DNA of 64,000 nt from UBA6115 sp050953005 (GCA_050953005.1 JBMNLV010000005.1:220385-284384); one strand, 5' to 3'. Numbered from the stretch's first letter, positions 17,436-26,972 are shown. Numbers and translations: made by a program. Notes: generated by a model not told the origin, from the letters alone.

Positions 17436-18694
17436 TGCGTTTTTTCCTCCATCAGAGAAATTGCCCGGTTAAAAAAGTCATCCTGGCCGAAATTACCGGA
17501 TTTCAGCACCAGCTGAATGTCCTGTCTGTCTGCCGGCTTCAGGATGGGAACGCCTGGTGCCACAGTGTCTCCAATCGCAAAGCTTGTAAATCCAAGGGCT
17601 TGCACGACTGCGCCGGAGGTTTCACCCCCAGCTACAATCAGCTTTTCAATCCCCAGGCTGACAGCATGCCTTGCGAGTGTTGCCATGGCATCCTCCAGCT
17701 TGTTTGCGGAGGCGTCGGGGTTCAGGTCGGTTTTCTTGGAGTCAGGGTCGCTGTAAATCAGCAGCTTCCCCTTCAAATGATCAATGGCATCAAGGAGCTT
17801 GTGAAGATGCGATTCATCTTGATTCAGCTCGCTGGCAATGATTTGCAGGGCATTGCCGCCTGAATTGATAAAGCTTGCGACCTGTTTTTGCGTTTGCCGG
17901 GAGAGGCTTCCGGACAGAATCAGCGCCCGGGGGTCTGTTGAAGCTCTCTTTATCTGGTTCACCCGCTTTGACCCGCCCTGAATATTCCTGTACCAGAAAT
18001 CAATCAATGACGAGCTGCCGCTCAGTAACTTCATATGTCCGAAAGCCTTGGCAATCTGTTCTCCGTGTTCATCCGAAAAACAATCACAGATAATGTAGTA
18101 GTGATTGTCGTCGCTGAGGCCTTCGGCATATGCGCGCACCTCGTCCACAGCCTGTCCCAACTCTTGATAATTCAGCACATAGCTTGAATACTTGGATTGC
18201 GCATCCAGTAAACGGGGCAAATAGCTGTCCTTCATGGGGTTTAAGGGGTGATAGCGCATGCTGCTTTCGCTCAGAAGCTGCCGTCCTACATACAGATAAC
18301 CGTTGAACACTGTTCTGTGATTGACAGGCAGGGCTGGTGACACAACACAAAACGTCTGTCCCAGGCGCTCCAATAAATAATCCAGAACTGGTCCAATGTT
18401 TCCCTGGGGGGTGGAATCAAAGGTTGAGCAGTATTTGTAGTAGTACCGCCCGATCCCCTTGCCTTCCAGCCAGTCCATTGCCCTGGTTGTCTCCCGGATG
18501 GCGTCTCCCTGCTTGATGCTGCGGATTTTGAGCGCTACAACAACCACATCAATGCTCCCCAGGTCAGTGTTTTCTTTTTCTGGTACACCATTCAGTAACA
18601 GGCAGCTCGCGCCTGAATCCGCCAGAAATGAGCACACATCACTCGCTCCTGTAAAATCATCGGCAATGCAGCCAATGGCTTGTTTTAATATCAT
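17432..18694 (-). CDS. otnK: OtnK-like four-carbon acid sugar kinase (DUF1537 family)
   Basis: The chosen ATG at 18694 follows GGAGG and begins the conserved MILKQAIGCIADDFTGASD; the frame extends upstream another 50 codons without a ribosome binding site or family similarity. The 420-residue protein has the N-terminal DDFTGA substrate-binding motif, the YKYCSTFDSTPQGNIGP segment, and the C-terminal nucleotide-binding GGETSGAVVQALG followed by APGVP. DUF1537 kinases phosphorylate the 4-OH of oxo-tetronates or tetronates. Overlap with the OtnC-like gene suggests 3-oxo-tetronate as substrate. It is a second DUF1537 member next to the broken one at 19061-20507. Confidence 0.8.
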   Translation of the reverse strand: MILKQAIGCIADDFTGASDVCSFLADSGASCLLLNGVPEKENTDLGSIDVVVVALKIRSIKQGDAIRETTRAMDWLEGKGIGRYYYKYCSTFDSTPQGNIGPVLDYLLERLGQTFCVVSPALPVNHRTVFNGYLYVGRQLLSESSMRYHPLNPMKDSYLPRLLDAQSKYSSYVLNYQELGQAVDEVRAYAEGLSDDNHYYIICDCFSDEHGEQIAKAFGHMKLLSGSSSLIDFWYRNIQGGSKRVNQIKRASTDPRALILSGSLSRQTQKQVASFINSGGNALQIIASELNQDESHLHKLLDAIDHLKGKLLIYSDPDSKKTDLNPDASANKLEDAMATLARHAVSLGIEKLIVAGGETSGAVVQALGFTSFAIGDTVAPGVPILKPADRQDIQLVLKSGNFGQDDFFNRAISLMEEKTQ

Positions 18695-19060
18695 ATTGGC
18701 CTCCTTGTTTACACCGGTTCGGTTTCCAGCAGCTTCAAGCAGCCTGCAAAACAATGTGCCTGGTATAGCCCCTGCCCCGATGCTTGTCAACCTGGGCATA
18801 CGCTGCCTTATCGTTTCATGGTTAGGCTGAAAGGTACGGAACAATCAGCTTGCCTCTATCCTAAGCAGGATCGTATAAACTAAACTGTTGATTATTTTGA
18901 CATTCCTCATCTCATAAGCGAAGAATGCCTTAAACGCTGAGATTACCAACATTGTTAACTTTAGTCTTGAACGGCGGAGTTGCCCCTCATTCCAGCAAAA
19001 ACTTTGTGCAAATAGTAGCTGTTGTGATCGTCAAAGAGTTAACCGCAATACCCAACAAGT
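18695..19060. other. Intergenic stretch between the two kinase genes
   Basis: About 365 bp with no supported gene, no strong hairpin and no convincing promoter. An AT-rich segment around 18875-18905 could hold the otnK promoter on the minus strand, but I see no good -35/-10 pair. Confidence 0.4.
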
Positions 19061-20507
19061 TTATATCAACTTAGCCACAACTTCGCTTAAGGTGTCATCT
19101 TGCCCTACATTGCCTGGAAAGATGACATAGGGCATTTTGCCATACTTGCTGTCTTCGTCCGTCAACCAAACCGGAATACCCGGCAATATTTGACCCAGGA
19201 CAAGTGCTTTGCGCACAGAAAGACCGTTTACACCGATGTCAGAAGAGGTGATGCCACCCTTGGCAATGATAAAAGCGGGCTTAACCGACAGGCGCCTGAC
19301 AATATCTGTGACAGCGTCTGAAATCATCACCGATCTTTTAATTTTTTCTTCTTCTCTGCCTGGTACTTTCATGTATTTGCGACTGGTGTAGATACATACA
19401 GTATTGCCTTTTGAGATTATTTTCTGCGCAGCATCATGCAGACGGCTTGTTTCCTGCTCCAGGCCATTTTCCTCAAGAACTTTTTCGACAAAAAATTCGA
19501 GCGCTACAATCTGCGGAAAGGTACCAAGCAGATTTTCCAGTTGACGACTTGTCTTTTTGACATGGGAGCCGACAACAATCAGCCCGCCGTTTATGCTGTT
19601 TGTCTGCAAATCTTCTCGGGTGAGCAGCGGCTTATCCTTTACACCAGCAAGCACCTTTGGAATAGCAGCAGCAGAACGGAAGAGAAAGCGCTTGCCTCTG
19701 TTGACCGCTTTGATATAACCTGCGACAAACACCTTGATATCACTGTAGGAGACAGCATCCACAACCACTTTGTTGAAGCCTGTTGTTTGCATAAGAGCTT
19801 CATAAACCAGGTCATCATGGACTCCTTGCAGCCAATTGATAGGAATGTGCTTCACCTTGCTGGCAGGATAAGCTCCTTTTGTCTTTTCTTCTATCCATTC
19901 AGGCAAGCGGGATTGGGTATAGGGAAAACTGGCATCCTTGCTGAACTCTGTTTGACCCACCGGGATGAGAACATCCCCTTCCTTATAATAATGCACACCA
20001 TTGATCGTAAGTCGGTCGCCCTCCAGAAAAAAAGGGCAAAGAATTTCTCCATCAAAACGTAGGTTGCTCATATTTTCAATGCTTGTTTTAAGGGTTTCCG
20101 TTTCCAGCGGATAATGTCCGCGCAGGGTAGAATCCGATCGACTGACAAGCACAAAATCCTTCATAGTCTTTTTGGCACTATTAAGGATACGCTCCGCGAT
20201 AACAGTGTGCACCTTTTGGGTCTTCTTCTTCCGACATGGAACGGGAATTGGTCAGAATAATGAACATGGGATTGTCCTGCTCGAATCCCTTATTGAGAGC
20301 TGTCCTGATCCCACTGGGTAAACACGTCAATGCCGTGTAAAGTTTGTCCCCCAGTAGGATCATCGTCCAGCACGACGATTTTCTTGTCTCAACTTCGCGA
20401 AGCGCCTGCCGATAAAGCGCTTCCGCTTGCGCCGCTTGTTTTTCGGTTCTTGATGGAATACTATTGTAGTTCCGGATGCTTTTTGACATATGTTCATCAA
20501 CCCTCAT
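19061..20507 (-). pseudogene. DUF1537 four-carbon acid sugar kinase, frameshifted three times
   Basis: The long frame (19061-20212) encodes the C-terminal 380 residues of a DUF1537 kinase, with SRSDSTLRGHYPLE, IVVGSHVKKTSRQL, IIAKGGITSSDIG and FPGNVGQDD. The upstream frame (20181-20507) encodes MFIILTNSRSMSEEE, and the essential KIVVLDDDPTGGQT motif is present only in a third frame around 20335-20385. Joining them needs a -1 deletion repaired near AGAAAATCG (about 20375) and two extra bases removed, near 20295 and 20230. The rebuilt protein would read continuously through NKGFEQDNP and HTVIAERIL. Because it breaks at three places, not all homopolymers, I call it a pseudogene; clustered sequencing errors are the alternative. 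The kinase at 17432 may substitute for it. Confidence 0.8.
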
Positions 20508-20896
20508 GCTTTAGTCCGGAATAGTATCAGTTCTAACCCTAATCTGGGCAGCTTTCTGATAATATTGATGTAAGGCTTTATTGCATCGTCGCGCCGGGTC
20601 TTTGATTGCCCTGCTGTGTCAGTCAACCTCAACGCAGCTTTACGCCATCGGTTTCTTTCCTTGTAGGCTAATAAAATCCCTCGCCGCTTGGGATGAAAAC
20701 AAGCTTTACATCAATATGGATTCCTACTTCCGATAAAAAGTTACCGGTTCGTTTTGATATGTACTCCTCCTGTTGACATTCATCCAACTTTTGGAGCACA
20801 GCTCATTCTGCCCCGGTAACTTATGATATCTATGTTTTTGTGGTTAGAATATTCCCAATGTTAGCCAAAATGACAATTTGACAATTATTACCTGCA
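20508..20896. other. Spacer carrying a MITE-like insertion
   Basis: No gene seen. The element at 20562-20717 fills about 40% of this gap; bases 20718-20896 contain nothing I can support. The gap separates the dehydrogenase gene from the broken kinase within one transcription direction. Confidence 0.5.
20562..20717 (+). repeat. MITE-like repeat, copy 2 (complete, inverted ends)
   Basis: About 156 bp flanked by ATATTGATGTAAGGCTT at the left and its near-complement AAGCTTTACATCAATAT at the right; 20 of the first 24 bases of the ATTGATGTAA ends match in inverted orientation. The interior is shared with the copies at 16629 and 45821. It encodes nothing, which fits a miniature inverted-repeat element mobilised in trans. 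Confidence 0.85.
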
Positions 20897-21814
20897 TTAA
20901 TCAGACTCATCAGCAACACGGACTTCCTGACCCGCCCAATTTTCGTATAATTTGACCAGGGCGCAGATATCCTCATCCCCATAACCGCCCTGGCAGGCAG
21001 CCATGAAAAGTTCACTTGCCAAGCTCAGCATAGGCATTGGCACCTTCATGCGGTTAGCAAGCGCACGGGCAAGCAGCGTATCCTTGTGCATAAGTTGCGC
21101 TCGGAATGCCGGGGAGAAGTCACGATTAACAATTTTTGGTATTTTTTTGTCAGCAATGGCGCTTTGGGAGCCGCCGCCAGCGCAGAATTTTACGAACATC
21201 TCAGGATTTACGCCTGACTTTGTCGCGAGCACCACCGCTTCACTGAACGCGGCCATGTGAACGGACATCATGGCGTTGCTGCACAGTTTGGCATATGACG
21301 CTGCGCCAATATCCGAGCCGGCAAAGTAGGCATCCTTTCCCATCGCGCGAAAAACTGGCAAAGCCTCCTCGAAGCTTTCTTTGTCACCGCTGGCTATGAA
21401 AACAATGGTCTTCGCAATAGCCTGTAAACCACTGCCTGTTACGGGCGCGTCCATGAATCTGAACCCAAGCGCTTGTAATTCTTTACCCAATGCAATGTTG
21501 GATTCAGGGGAAACTGTTGATGTGTTGATAAACAGTGTTTTCCCTGGTTTAGCGCCTGAGGCGACGCCCTGTTCCCCCAGCACCACTTCCCTGACAGCGT
21601 GCTCATCGGACAGCATGGTGAACACGATGTCTGCATCCGCGGCTACTTTATCCATGGTTTTTGATATAGTCGCTCCGATGCTTTCCAACTCCAATGACTT
21701 CGCCTGCGTGCGGTTGAACACGCTAACAGGATATCCCGCCTTCAAAAGGTGTGTGGCCATAGGTTTTCCCATAACGCCGATTCCAACAAATGCAATTTTC
21801 TTCATGGTCAGCAC
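20897..21814 (-). CDS. Beta-hydroxyacid dehydrogenase (HIBADH/GarR/LtnD family)
   Basis: The 305-residue NAD(P)-dependent enzyme has the dinucleotide-binding GIGVMGKPMA near residue 10, NRT after the second strand, the substrate-binding segment DAPVTGS near 120, and the catalytic Lys in AASYAKLCSNAM near 170. Family members oxidise 3-hydroxyisobutyrate, tartronate semialdehyde or L-threonate/D-erythronate. Its neighbours (two DUF1537 kinases and an OtnC-like protein) favour a tetronate dehydrogenase role like LtnD. The start is a GTG 7 bases after AGGAGG; an ATG three codons later is possible. It lies 17 bp after the PanB-like gene in the same direction, so the two are probably co-transcribed. 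Confidence 0.8.
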   Translation of the reverse strand: MLTMKKIAFVGIGVMGKPMATHLLKAGYPVSVFNRTQAKSLELESIGATISKTMDKVAADADIVFTMLSDEHAVREVVLGEQGVASGAKPGKTLFINTSTVSPESNIALGKELQALGFRFMDAPVTGSGLQAIAKTIVFIASGDKESFEEALPVFRAMGKDAYFAGSDIGAASYAKLCSNAMMSVHMAAFSEAVVLATKSGVNPEMFVKFCAGGGSQSAIADKKIPKIVNRDFSPAFRAQLMHKDTLLARALANRMKVPMPMLSLASELFMAACQGGYGDEDICALVKLYENWAGQEVRVADESD

Positions 21815-21831
21815 TTCATATCCTCCTGGCT

Positions 21832-22683
21832 TTACTTTTCATTGTAATAAGCCTTCAACTTCTTCACTTCTTCATCGCTGATTTTATATGAATGCACATT
21901 ATCATCAGGGAATATGCCATTTTTGACTTCCTCGCAGTAAGTGGTGAACGCCTTCTCCAGTTCCTTGCCAATGTTTGCGTAGACCTTAACAAACTTGGGA
22001 CAGAAGTCATCGTAATAGCCTACCATGTCCGCATAGATCAGCAGCTGGCCGTGGGTATAGGAACCGCCACCGATGCCCAAAATGGGGATGCCGGCTCTGT
22101 CAGTTATCAGCTTGCCCACAATGGCAGGTACACCCTCCACCAGAATAGAGCAGGCGCCTGCTTCTTCAATGGCTTTTGCCTGTTCCACCAGCTTGATGGC
22201 TGCATTCGCACTTCTGCCTTGCGCTTTATAGCCACCCAACTGGCCGGCAAACTGCGGTGTCAAGCCAATGTGACCCATGGTGAGGATACCGGCACCGGAA
22301 ATGGACCTGATTCTGTCCAGAATCAACGGCCCAGCCCCTTCCAGTTTGATGCAGTCGCTGTCTGCTTCCTTGATGAACCGGCCGGCATTGTGAATTGCCT
22401 GTTCGTTGCTTTCCTGGTAGGACATGTAGGGCATGTCTCCCACAACAAAGGTGTCGGGCGCGCCCCTGCGCACGGCCGCTGCATGGCTGATCATCTGATC
22501 CATGGTCACCGGGAAAGTGGTTTTGTGACCCTGCTGTACCATGCCAAGAGAGTCACCCACCAATATCATGTCTACCCCGGCCTTTTGCTGATACTTAGCC
22601 GTTAGATAATCATAGGCTGTCAAAAAGGTAATTTTTTCTCCACTGAATGCCATTCGGTTAAAGTCCAGTATTGTTTTTTTCAT
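21832..22683 (-). CDS. panB: PanB-like ketopantoate hydroxymethyltransferase family protein
   Basis: The 283-residue protein starts at 22683 after AGGGAGG. It keeps PanB landmarks LTAYDYLTAKYQQKAG, MILVGDSLGMVQQGH, FPVTMDQMI, CIKLEGAGP and MGHIGLTPQ. It deviates where PanB proteins usually have LECVP (here LVEGVPA) and GIGAG-x-x-CDGQ (here GIGGGSYTHGQ). PanB normally makes ketopantoate from 2-oxoisovalerate and methylene-tetrahydrofolate for coenzyme A synthesis. Here it sits between a TRAP transporter and a hydroxyacid dehydrogenase, without panC or panD, so a catabolic or reverse retro-aldol use on a related branched acid is possible. That is inference; a plain biosynthetic panB in an unusual place is the alternative. 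Confidence 0.75.
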   Translation of the reverse strand: MKKTILDFNRMAFSGEKITFLTAYDYLTAKYQQKAGVDMILVGDSLGMVQQGHKTTFPVTMDQMISHAAAVRRGAPDTFVVGDMPYMSYQESNEQAIHNAGRFIKEADSDCIKLEGAGPLILDRIRSISGAGILTMGHIGLTPQFAGQLGGYKAQGRSANAAIKLVEQAKAIEEAGACSILVEGVPAIVGKLITDRAGIPILGIGGGSYTHGQLLIYADMVGYYDDFCPKFVKVYANIGKELEKAFTTYCEEVKNGIFPDDNVHSYKISDEEVKKLKAYYNEK

Positions 22684-22708
22684 TGAAAAACCTCCCTTGG
22701 CAAGACGC

Positions 22709-24592
22709 TTAGGCCAGCCTTGCCTTGTCCTTTTTATTTTGGGCAATCTGGTATGCCAGAATGCCGCCGCCAATGAGCAAGCCGGCAATGTCCGTCCACA
22801 TTTCCGGAATAAACACCATGAGCCCGCCAACCGCAAGTGCTATGCGAAGCACAATACTCTTCAAGTCCCTAAAGAAGAAGCCCATGATACCTGCCGCCAC
22901 CATAACGGTTGCAAGAGCCAGACATGATGTGGCGTATACTGTGCTGAGCGCTGATGCGCCTTGCAACAACAATTCAGGCATATAGTAGAATGTAAACGGA
23001 AGAACAAACAGCATGAAGCTGTAAATGACACCGCGATATCCGGTTTTCATGGGGTCCGCTTCCGCTATGGATGCCGCGGCGAATGCCGAAACGCAAACAG
23101 GCGGTGTGACATTTGACACCGCGGAGAACCAAAAGGCGATGATATTGGCGATAACTACATCGACACCCAATGTCACCAAACCGGGTACTACAATAAGAGA
23201 CATCAATATGTAGGTGGCAGTCTGCGTAGCGCCCATTCCGATGATAACGCCCACCAGGCCTACCAAGCAGATAGCAAAAAAGATGCTGCCGCCGGAGAGC
23301 GAAACAATGAATACGCCAAACTTCTGGGCAAGACCGCTCAACACAATGCCACCCATTACAATGCCCAGCATACCAATGGTACCGCCGACTGACACATTGC
23401 CGATACCGCCGGATTCACATCCCTTCGCCAGTTGTTTGATACCCATTTTGTGTGTTTTTGTAAACCAGCTCAGCGCAATCAGCAGAAGAATAGCCACAAA
23501 CGCTGCTCTATCGGGCGCTTGGCCCAGCATAAGCACCACGAAAATCGCAATGATGGGAATGATAAAAAACCATCCCTCTTTCAAGGTGGCGCGAACAGAT
23601 GGAATTTCCTCATCGGGAATGTTGCCGATGTTGTGTTTCTTCGCGTAGAAGTGAACCGAGCACAGACACCACCAATAGTACAGCAGAGCTGGGATTATGT
23701 TCATGATGGCAATTCTGATGTATGGGGTCTCGGTCATGGTCGCCAGCAGGAATGCGCCGGCTCCCATGACAGGAGGAAGCATTTGCCCGCCTGTGGAAGC
23801 TGCAGCCTCAATAGCGCCAGCGTCTTCACCACGGAAACCAACACGTTTCATCATGGGAATGGTAAAAGTACCGGTAGCAACAACATTCGCCACCGAACTG
23901 CCGCTGATGGATCCAAAGATGGCACTTGCGATAACCGCGACCTTTGCCGGCCCGCCAGCCCAGCCTTTCGTCAATGACAGGGCAAGTTTGATGAAGAAGT
24001 CACCGGCGCCCGAAGCCTCCATGAACGAGCCCAGCAATATGAAGGGAAGAACGTATGTGCTGAATGTGCCGCAAATGGTGCCGAAGATTGCCTGGTCGGT
24101 GCGGTACATAAAGTCCACAATGCGGAAAATGGAGAAGCCCCGGTGCGCGAAAATACCGGGCAAGTAAGGGCCAAAGTACAACTGCAGCATAAATATCAAG
24201 GCAAGGATAGGAATCACGCGGCCGATAACGCGGCGTGCAACTTCAAATAATACAACAATGGCTATGATACCGAAGTACACATCGGTCCAGTTGGCTTGCC
24301 CGCGACGCATAATGGCATAATCCTGATAGGTGACCAGCCAGTAGGTAAAAGTGGCAATGGTTAGCCCCATCAGAACATAATCATACCAAGGAATCTTATT
24401 GCCACCGCCACGCCCTCTGCGTACCGGGTATAGAGCCAGCGCCATGAGGCAGTTGCCCATCAAATACAGTGATCTGGTGGCTTGGGTAGATAATACTCGA
24501 AATCCAGAATGGAGAATAAATATCGCCGAAAATGAAATTGCGATGACGGACAAAACAATTTTGTGAAAACCGGTCAGTTTTCTTCTCTTCAT
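22709..24592 (-). CDS. TRAP transporter permease, fused small and large subunits (TAXI type)
   Basis: I start at the ATG at 24592, after GGAGG; the frame runs 34 codons further but into the hairpin region. The 627-residue inner-membrane protein begins with four membrane segments (DctQ-like) and continues into a large DctM-like domain with many helices. Conserved glycine-rich loops such as GSISGSSVANVVATGTFTIP and TGGQMLPPVMGAGAFLLA are visible. Fused DctQM proteins of this form work with TAXI-type binding proteins, as encoded next door at 24660-25646. TRAP systems import carboxylates with a sodium gradient, fitting a sugar-acid substrate for the enzymes downstream. Confidence 0.9.
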   Translation of the reverse strand: MKRRKLTGFHKIVLSVIAISFSAIFILHSGFRVLSTQATRSLYLMGNCLMALALYPVRRGRGGGNKIPWYDYVLMGLTIATFTYWLVTYQDYAIMRRGQANWTDVYFGIIAIVVLFEVARRVIGRVIPILALIFMLQLYFGPYLPGIFAHRGFSIFRIVDFMYRTDQAIFGTICGTFSTYVLPFILLGSFMEASGAGDFFIKLALSLTKGWAGGPAKVAVIASAIFGSISGSSVANVVATGTFTIPMMKRVGFRGEDAGAIEAAASTGGQMLPPVMGAGAFLLATMTETPYIRIAIMNIIPALLYYWWCLCSVHFYAKKHNIGNIPDEEIPSVRATLKEGWFFIIPIIAIFVVLMLGQAPDRAAFVAILLLIALSWFTKTHKMGIKQLAKGCESGGIGNVSVGGTIGMLGIVMGGIVLSGLAQKFGVFIVSLSGGSIFFAICLVGLVGVIIGMGATQTATYILMSLIVVPGLVTLGVDVVIANIIAFWFSAVSNVTPPVCVSAFAAASIAEADPMKTGYRGVIYSFMLFVLPFTFYYMPELLLQGASALSTVYATSCLALATVMVAAGIMGFFFRDLKSIVLRIALAVGGLMVFIPEMWTDIAGLLIGGGILAYQIAQNKKDKARLA

Positions 24593-24608
24593 TTTCTCTT
24601 CCTCCCAT

Positions 24609-24634
24609 GCTGGCCAGCTTTTCAGCTGGCCAGC
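24609..24634 (-). terminator. Stem-loop between TRAP binding protein and permease
   Basis: GCTGGCCAGCT and AGCTGGCCAGC form a perfect 11-bp stem with a 4-base loop, located between the stop of the TAXI protein and the ribosome binding site of the permease. There is no T-run. It probably protects the 3' end of the binding-protein message so that it is made in excess of the permease. Confidence 0.6.
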
Positions 24635-24659
24635 ACTTGTACATAATCGCTGTATTATT

Positions 24660-25646
24660 TTAGTAGGCTCTGGGTGCCTCCGGATGGTCCTCAAAGTACT
24701 TCACGGCACCCGGATGCACCTTCAGGCCAAGCGCCTCAAAGGCGGCCGTATCTTCTGCAAACTGCGCCCAATTACGATGACCTGCCACCAATTCTGCCAG
24801 CACATCCTCCTGGAAAGCGACTTCCAGCATCTTGTACAGCACATCGGGATCCAGATTTTTGTTCGCAATGATGTAGTTACGGAAATGGGGCAGCAACACC
24901 GGCTCATCCACACCCTTGTAGCGGCCCGCAGCCATTTCAGCGGCGAAGAAGAAGGGTGATATGGCTTTTAATTCTTCAATCTGCTCCATGGTGAAGGGAA
25001 GTACCTTAATGCTTTCGGTTTCTGACAGTTCCGTTACGGCGCCGGAAGGTGAGCCCGCCTGGCAAACTGCGTCAATGCGACCTTCTTTCATCGCATAGGC
25101 AGTGTCGGAGAAGGCAAGGTACTCACGTTTACAGTCTATTTTGAAAGCATCCAGAACCATGTCGGCAATGTACTGTGCTCCCGAACCCGGGTTGCCGCAG
25201 GCAACGGTCTTGCCATTTAGATCCTCTATGCCGTTAATGCCGGAATTGGCAAAGACAACGATATAAAAGTCGCTGTCATACGCTTTGCCGACGCCCATCA
25301 GGTTCTCCTGTGCCTGCGCAGCCAGACCTGCGTCACTGAAGTTACCGGTACCTTTGGCCGCTTCATAAACCAGTGAACTATAGGTGACGGCAAGGTCCAA
25401 TTCGCCTAGTGACACTTTAATGGCATTGTCAACCGCAGCGCCGGTTGTGATGTTGGAAATGTTGATGCCAGGGGTTCTGGGGGTTACAGAATTTGCGAAG
25501 GCGCCAGCCATGTAATACATGACACCACCGGATGAACTGCCTCCAAAGGACACTTGTGTTGTTTTTTGCGCCAAGGCAACACCGGAGATGCCCAAAACCA
25601 GAGATAGCGCAAGTACGAGAAACAATGACTTTCTTAACCCTTTCAT
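24660..25646 (-). CDS. TAXI family TRAP transporter solute-binding protein
   Basis: The 328-residue protein has a signal peptide ending GVALAQK without a lipobox cysteine. The TAXI-family core follows: VSFGGSSSGGVMYYMAGAFAN near residue 33, AVDNAIKVSLGELDLAV near 75, and DLNGKTVACGNPGSGAQ near 145. It would bind a carboxylate outside the membrane and deliver it to the fused DctQM permease. GGAGG precedes the start. Position directly after the Fe-ADH gene and before permease, PanB-like and dehydrogenase genes suggests the ligand is the substrate of this cluster. Confidence 0.88.
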   Translation of the reverse strand: MKGLRKSLFLVLALSLVLGISGVALAQKTTQVSFGGSSSGGVMYYMAGAFANSVTPRTPGINISNITTGAAVDNAIKVSLGELDLAVTYSSLVYEAAKGTGNFSDAGLAAQAQENLMGVGKAYDSDFYIVVFANSGINGIEDLNGKTVACGNPGSGAQYIADMVLDAFKIDCKREYLAFSDTAYAMKEGRIDAVCQAGSPSGAVTELSETESIKVLPFTMEQIEELKAISPFFFAAEMAAGRYKGVDEPVLLPHFRNYIIANKNLDPDVLYKMLEVAFQEDVLAELVAGHRNWAQFAEDTAAFEALGLKVHPGAVKYFEDHPEAPRAY

Positions 25647-25705
25647 AATTTCCTCCTTAGTTTTATTTTAAGCGGGCATTCTTGCACGCTCAGATTCATG
25701 GTAAA

Positions 25706-26869
25706 TCAAAAGGCATTGAGGTAAATCTTCTTGATGTCCTCCACAGAAAGCACGCGCGTAGCTCTGGATAGCAATCGTTGTTCTGCGTGGGCGCCCACAG
25801 CCCAGTCATCCACGCGATTTTTATCGGTAATGCCAAGCTCTGTGAGTGACTTTGGTAAATTTAGTTTCTGCATCATGTTCTCAATGGCCTTCAGGCAAAG
25901 CCTGGAAGCCTTCCTGGCAGGCAGACCGTCCACCTTCTCACCCATAGCTTCAGCCAGCATAATCATCTTGTTTTCCACCGCGGGCGTAATATAGTCGAAG
26001 CAGGACAGCACCAGGCAGGTGAGGCTGTTGCCATGGCTAACATGGTACTCTCCGCCAATAGGATACGCGAGAGCGTGCACCAGGCTGGTGCCCGCGTTGT
26101 TGAGCACCAGACCAGCGGTCACAGAACCCAACGCCATGTAATACCTGGCTTCCAAATTGCTTCCATCTGCAAACGCCGGTCCAATCCACCTGGTGATGAG
26201 CCTGATGGCTGTCAATGCCAGGTTATCGGTAATAGGATTCGCTGCTTTGGAGAGCACCGGTTCCGCTGCGTGCATGAAAGCGTCAAAGCCCGAGGCGGCA
26301 GTTACGATCTGTGGGCAGGTCAATGTTAGGACAGGATCAATAATTGCTGTGTTGGGGAGAATGTTGGAGGATGCGACAGCTTTTTTTACGTTGTGCAACT
26401 CATCATGAAAAATTGCATGCTTGGTGACTTCCGCACCGGTTCCTGATGTCGTTGGAACCAAAATGGTTGGAATGCCGCGGTTGGGCACTTTCTCTTTTCC
26501 GAAGTAATCCCTGACCTTGAGCGGATTCGTCTGGAGCGCCGCAGCCAGCTTGGCCACATCCAGAACACTGCCACCTCCAACAGCGATGACACAATCGGCC
26601 TGACTGGTTCTCACTGCGTTCGCTGCTTGCTCTGCATTGTCCGTTGTGGGTTCAACAGATGTTCTCTCGACGATATACTGTTCGGTCTCCACGCCGGCCT
26701 TTTTCAAGGAAGCCAAAACCGAATCCACTAAACCTGCTTTTAGTACGTTCGCGCCCGTCAAAATCATAGCACGCTTCGCACCAAGTTTAACTGCCTCTGC
26801 TCCGACTTGCTCCGAGACGTTCAGTCCAAAAAGGATATTAGGCGTAGTAAATGAGATCGTTTGAAACAT
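25706..26869 (-). CDS. Iron-containing alcohol dehydrogenase
   Basis: The 387-residue enzyme shows the Fe-ADH nucleotide motif GGGSVLD near residue 95 and TTSGTGAEV near 140. The metal ligands sit in FDAFMHAAE (Asp and His) and in VHALAYPIGGEYHVSHG (two His). Family members oxidise or reduce alcohols, polyols or hydroxyacid semialdehydes with NAD(P). The ATG follows AAGGAGGAGAAA. It is the first gene of the minus-strand sugar-acid cluster. Its upstream region shares an interrupted divergent promoter zone with the transketolase operon, now split by an IS element. A TGTCAA at 26950-26955 (TTGACA on the minus strand) could be its -35, but no -10 stands at a normal distance. Confidence 0.87.
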   Translation of the reverse strand: MFQTISFTTPNILFGLNVSEQVGAEAVKLGAKRAMILTGANVLKAGLVDSVLASLKKAGVETEQYIVERTSVEPTTDNAEQAANAVRTSQADCVIAVGGGSVLDVAKLAAALQTNPLKVRDYFGKEKVPNRGIPTILVPTTSGTGAEVTKHAIFHDELHNVKKAVASSNILPNTAIIDPVLTLTCPQIVTAASGFDAFMHAAEPVLSKAANPITDNLALTAIRLITRWIGPAFADGSNLEARYYMALGSVTAGLVLNNAGTSLVHALAYPIGGEYHVSHGNSLTCLVLSCFDYITPAVENKMIMLAEAMGEKVDGLPARKASRLCLKAIENMMQKLNLPKSLTELGITDKNRVDDWAVGAHAEQRLLSRATRVLSVEDIKKIYLNAF

Positions 26870-26972
26870 TTTCTCCTCCTTGCATCATTAACTATAATTT
26901 TTTCATGATGATAAAAAACCGAGTATAGCTTACTATTTGCATGGCATTTTGTCAAGAGAATCTTGTGTTTTC

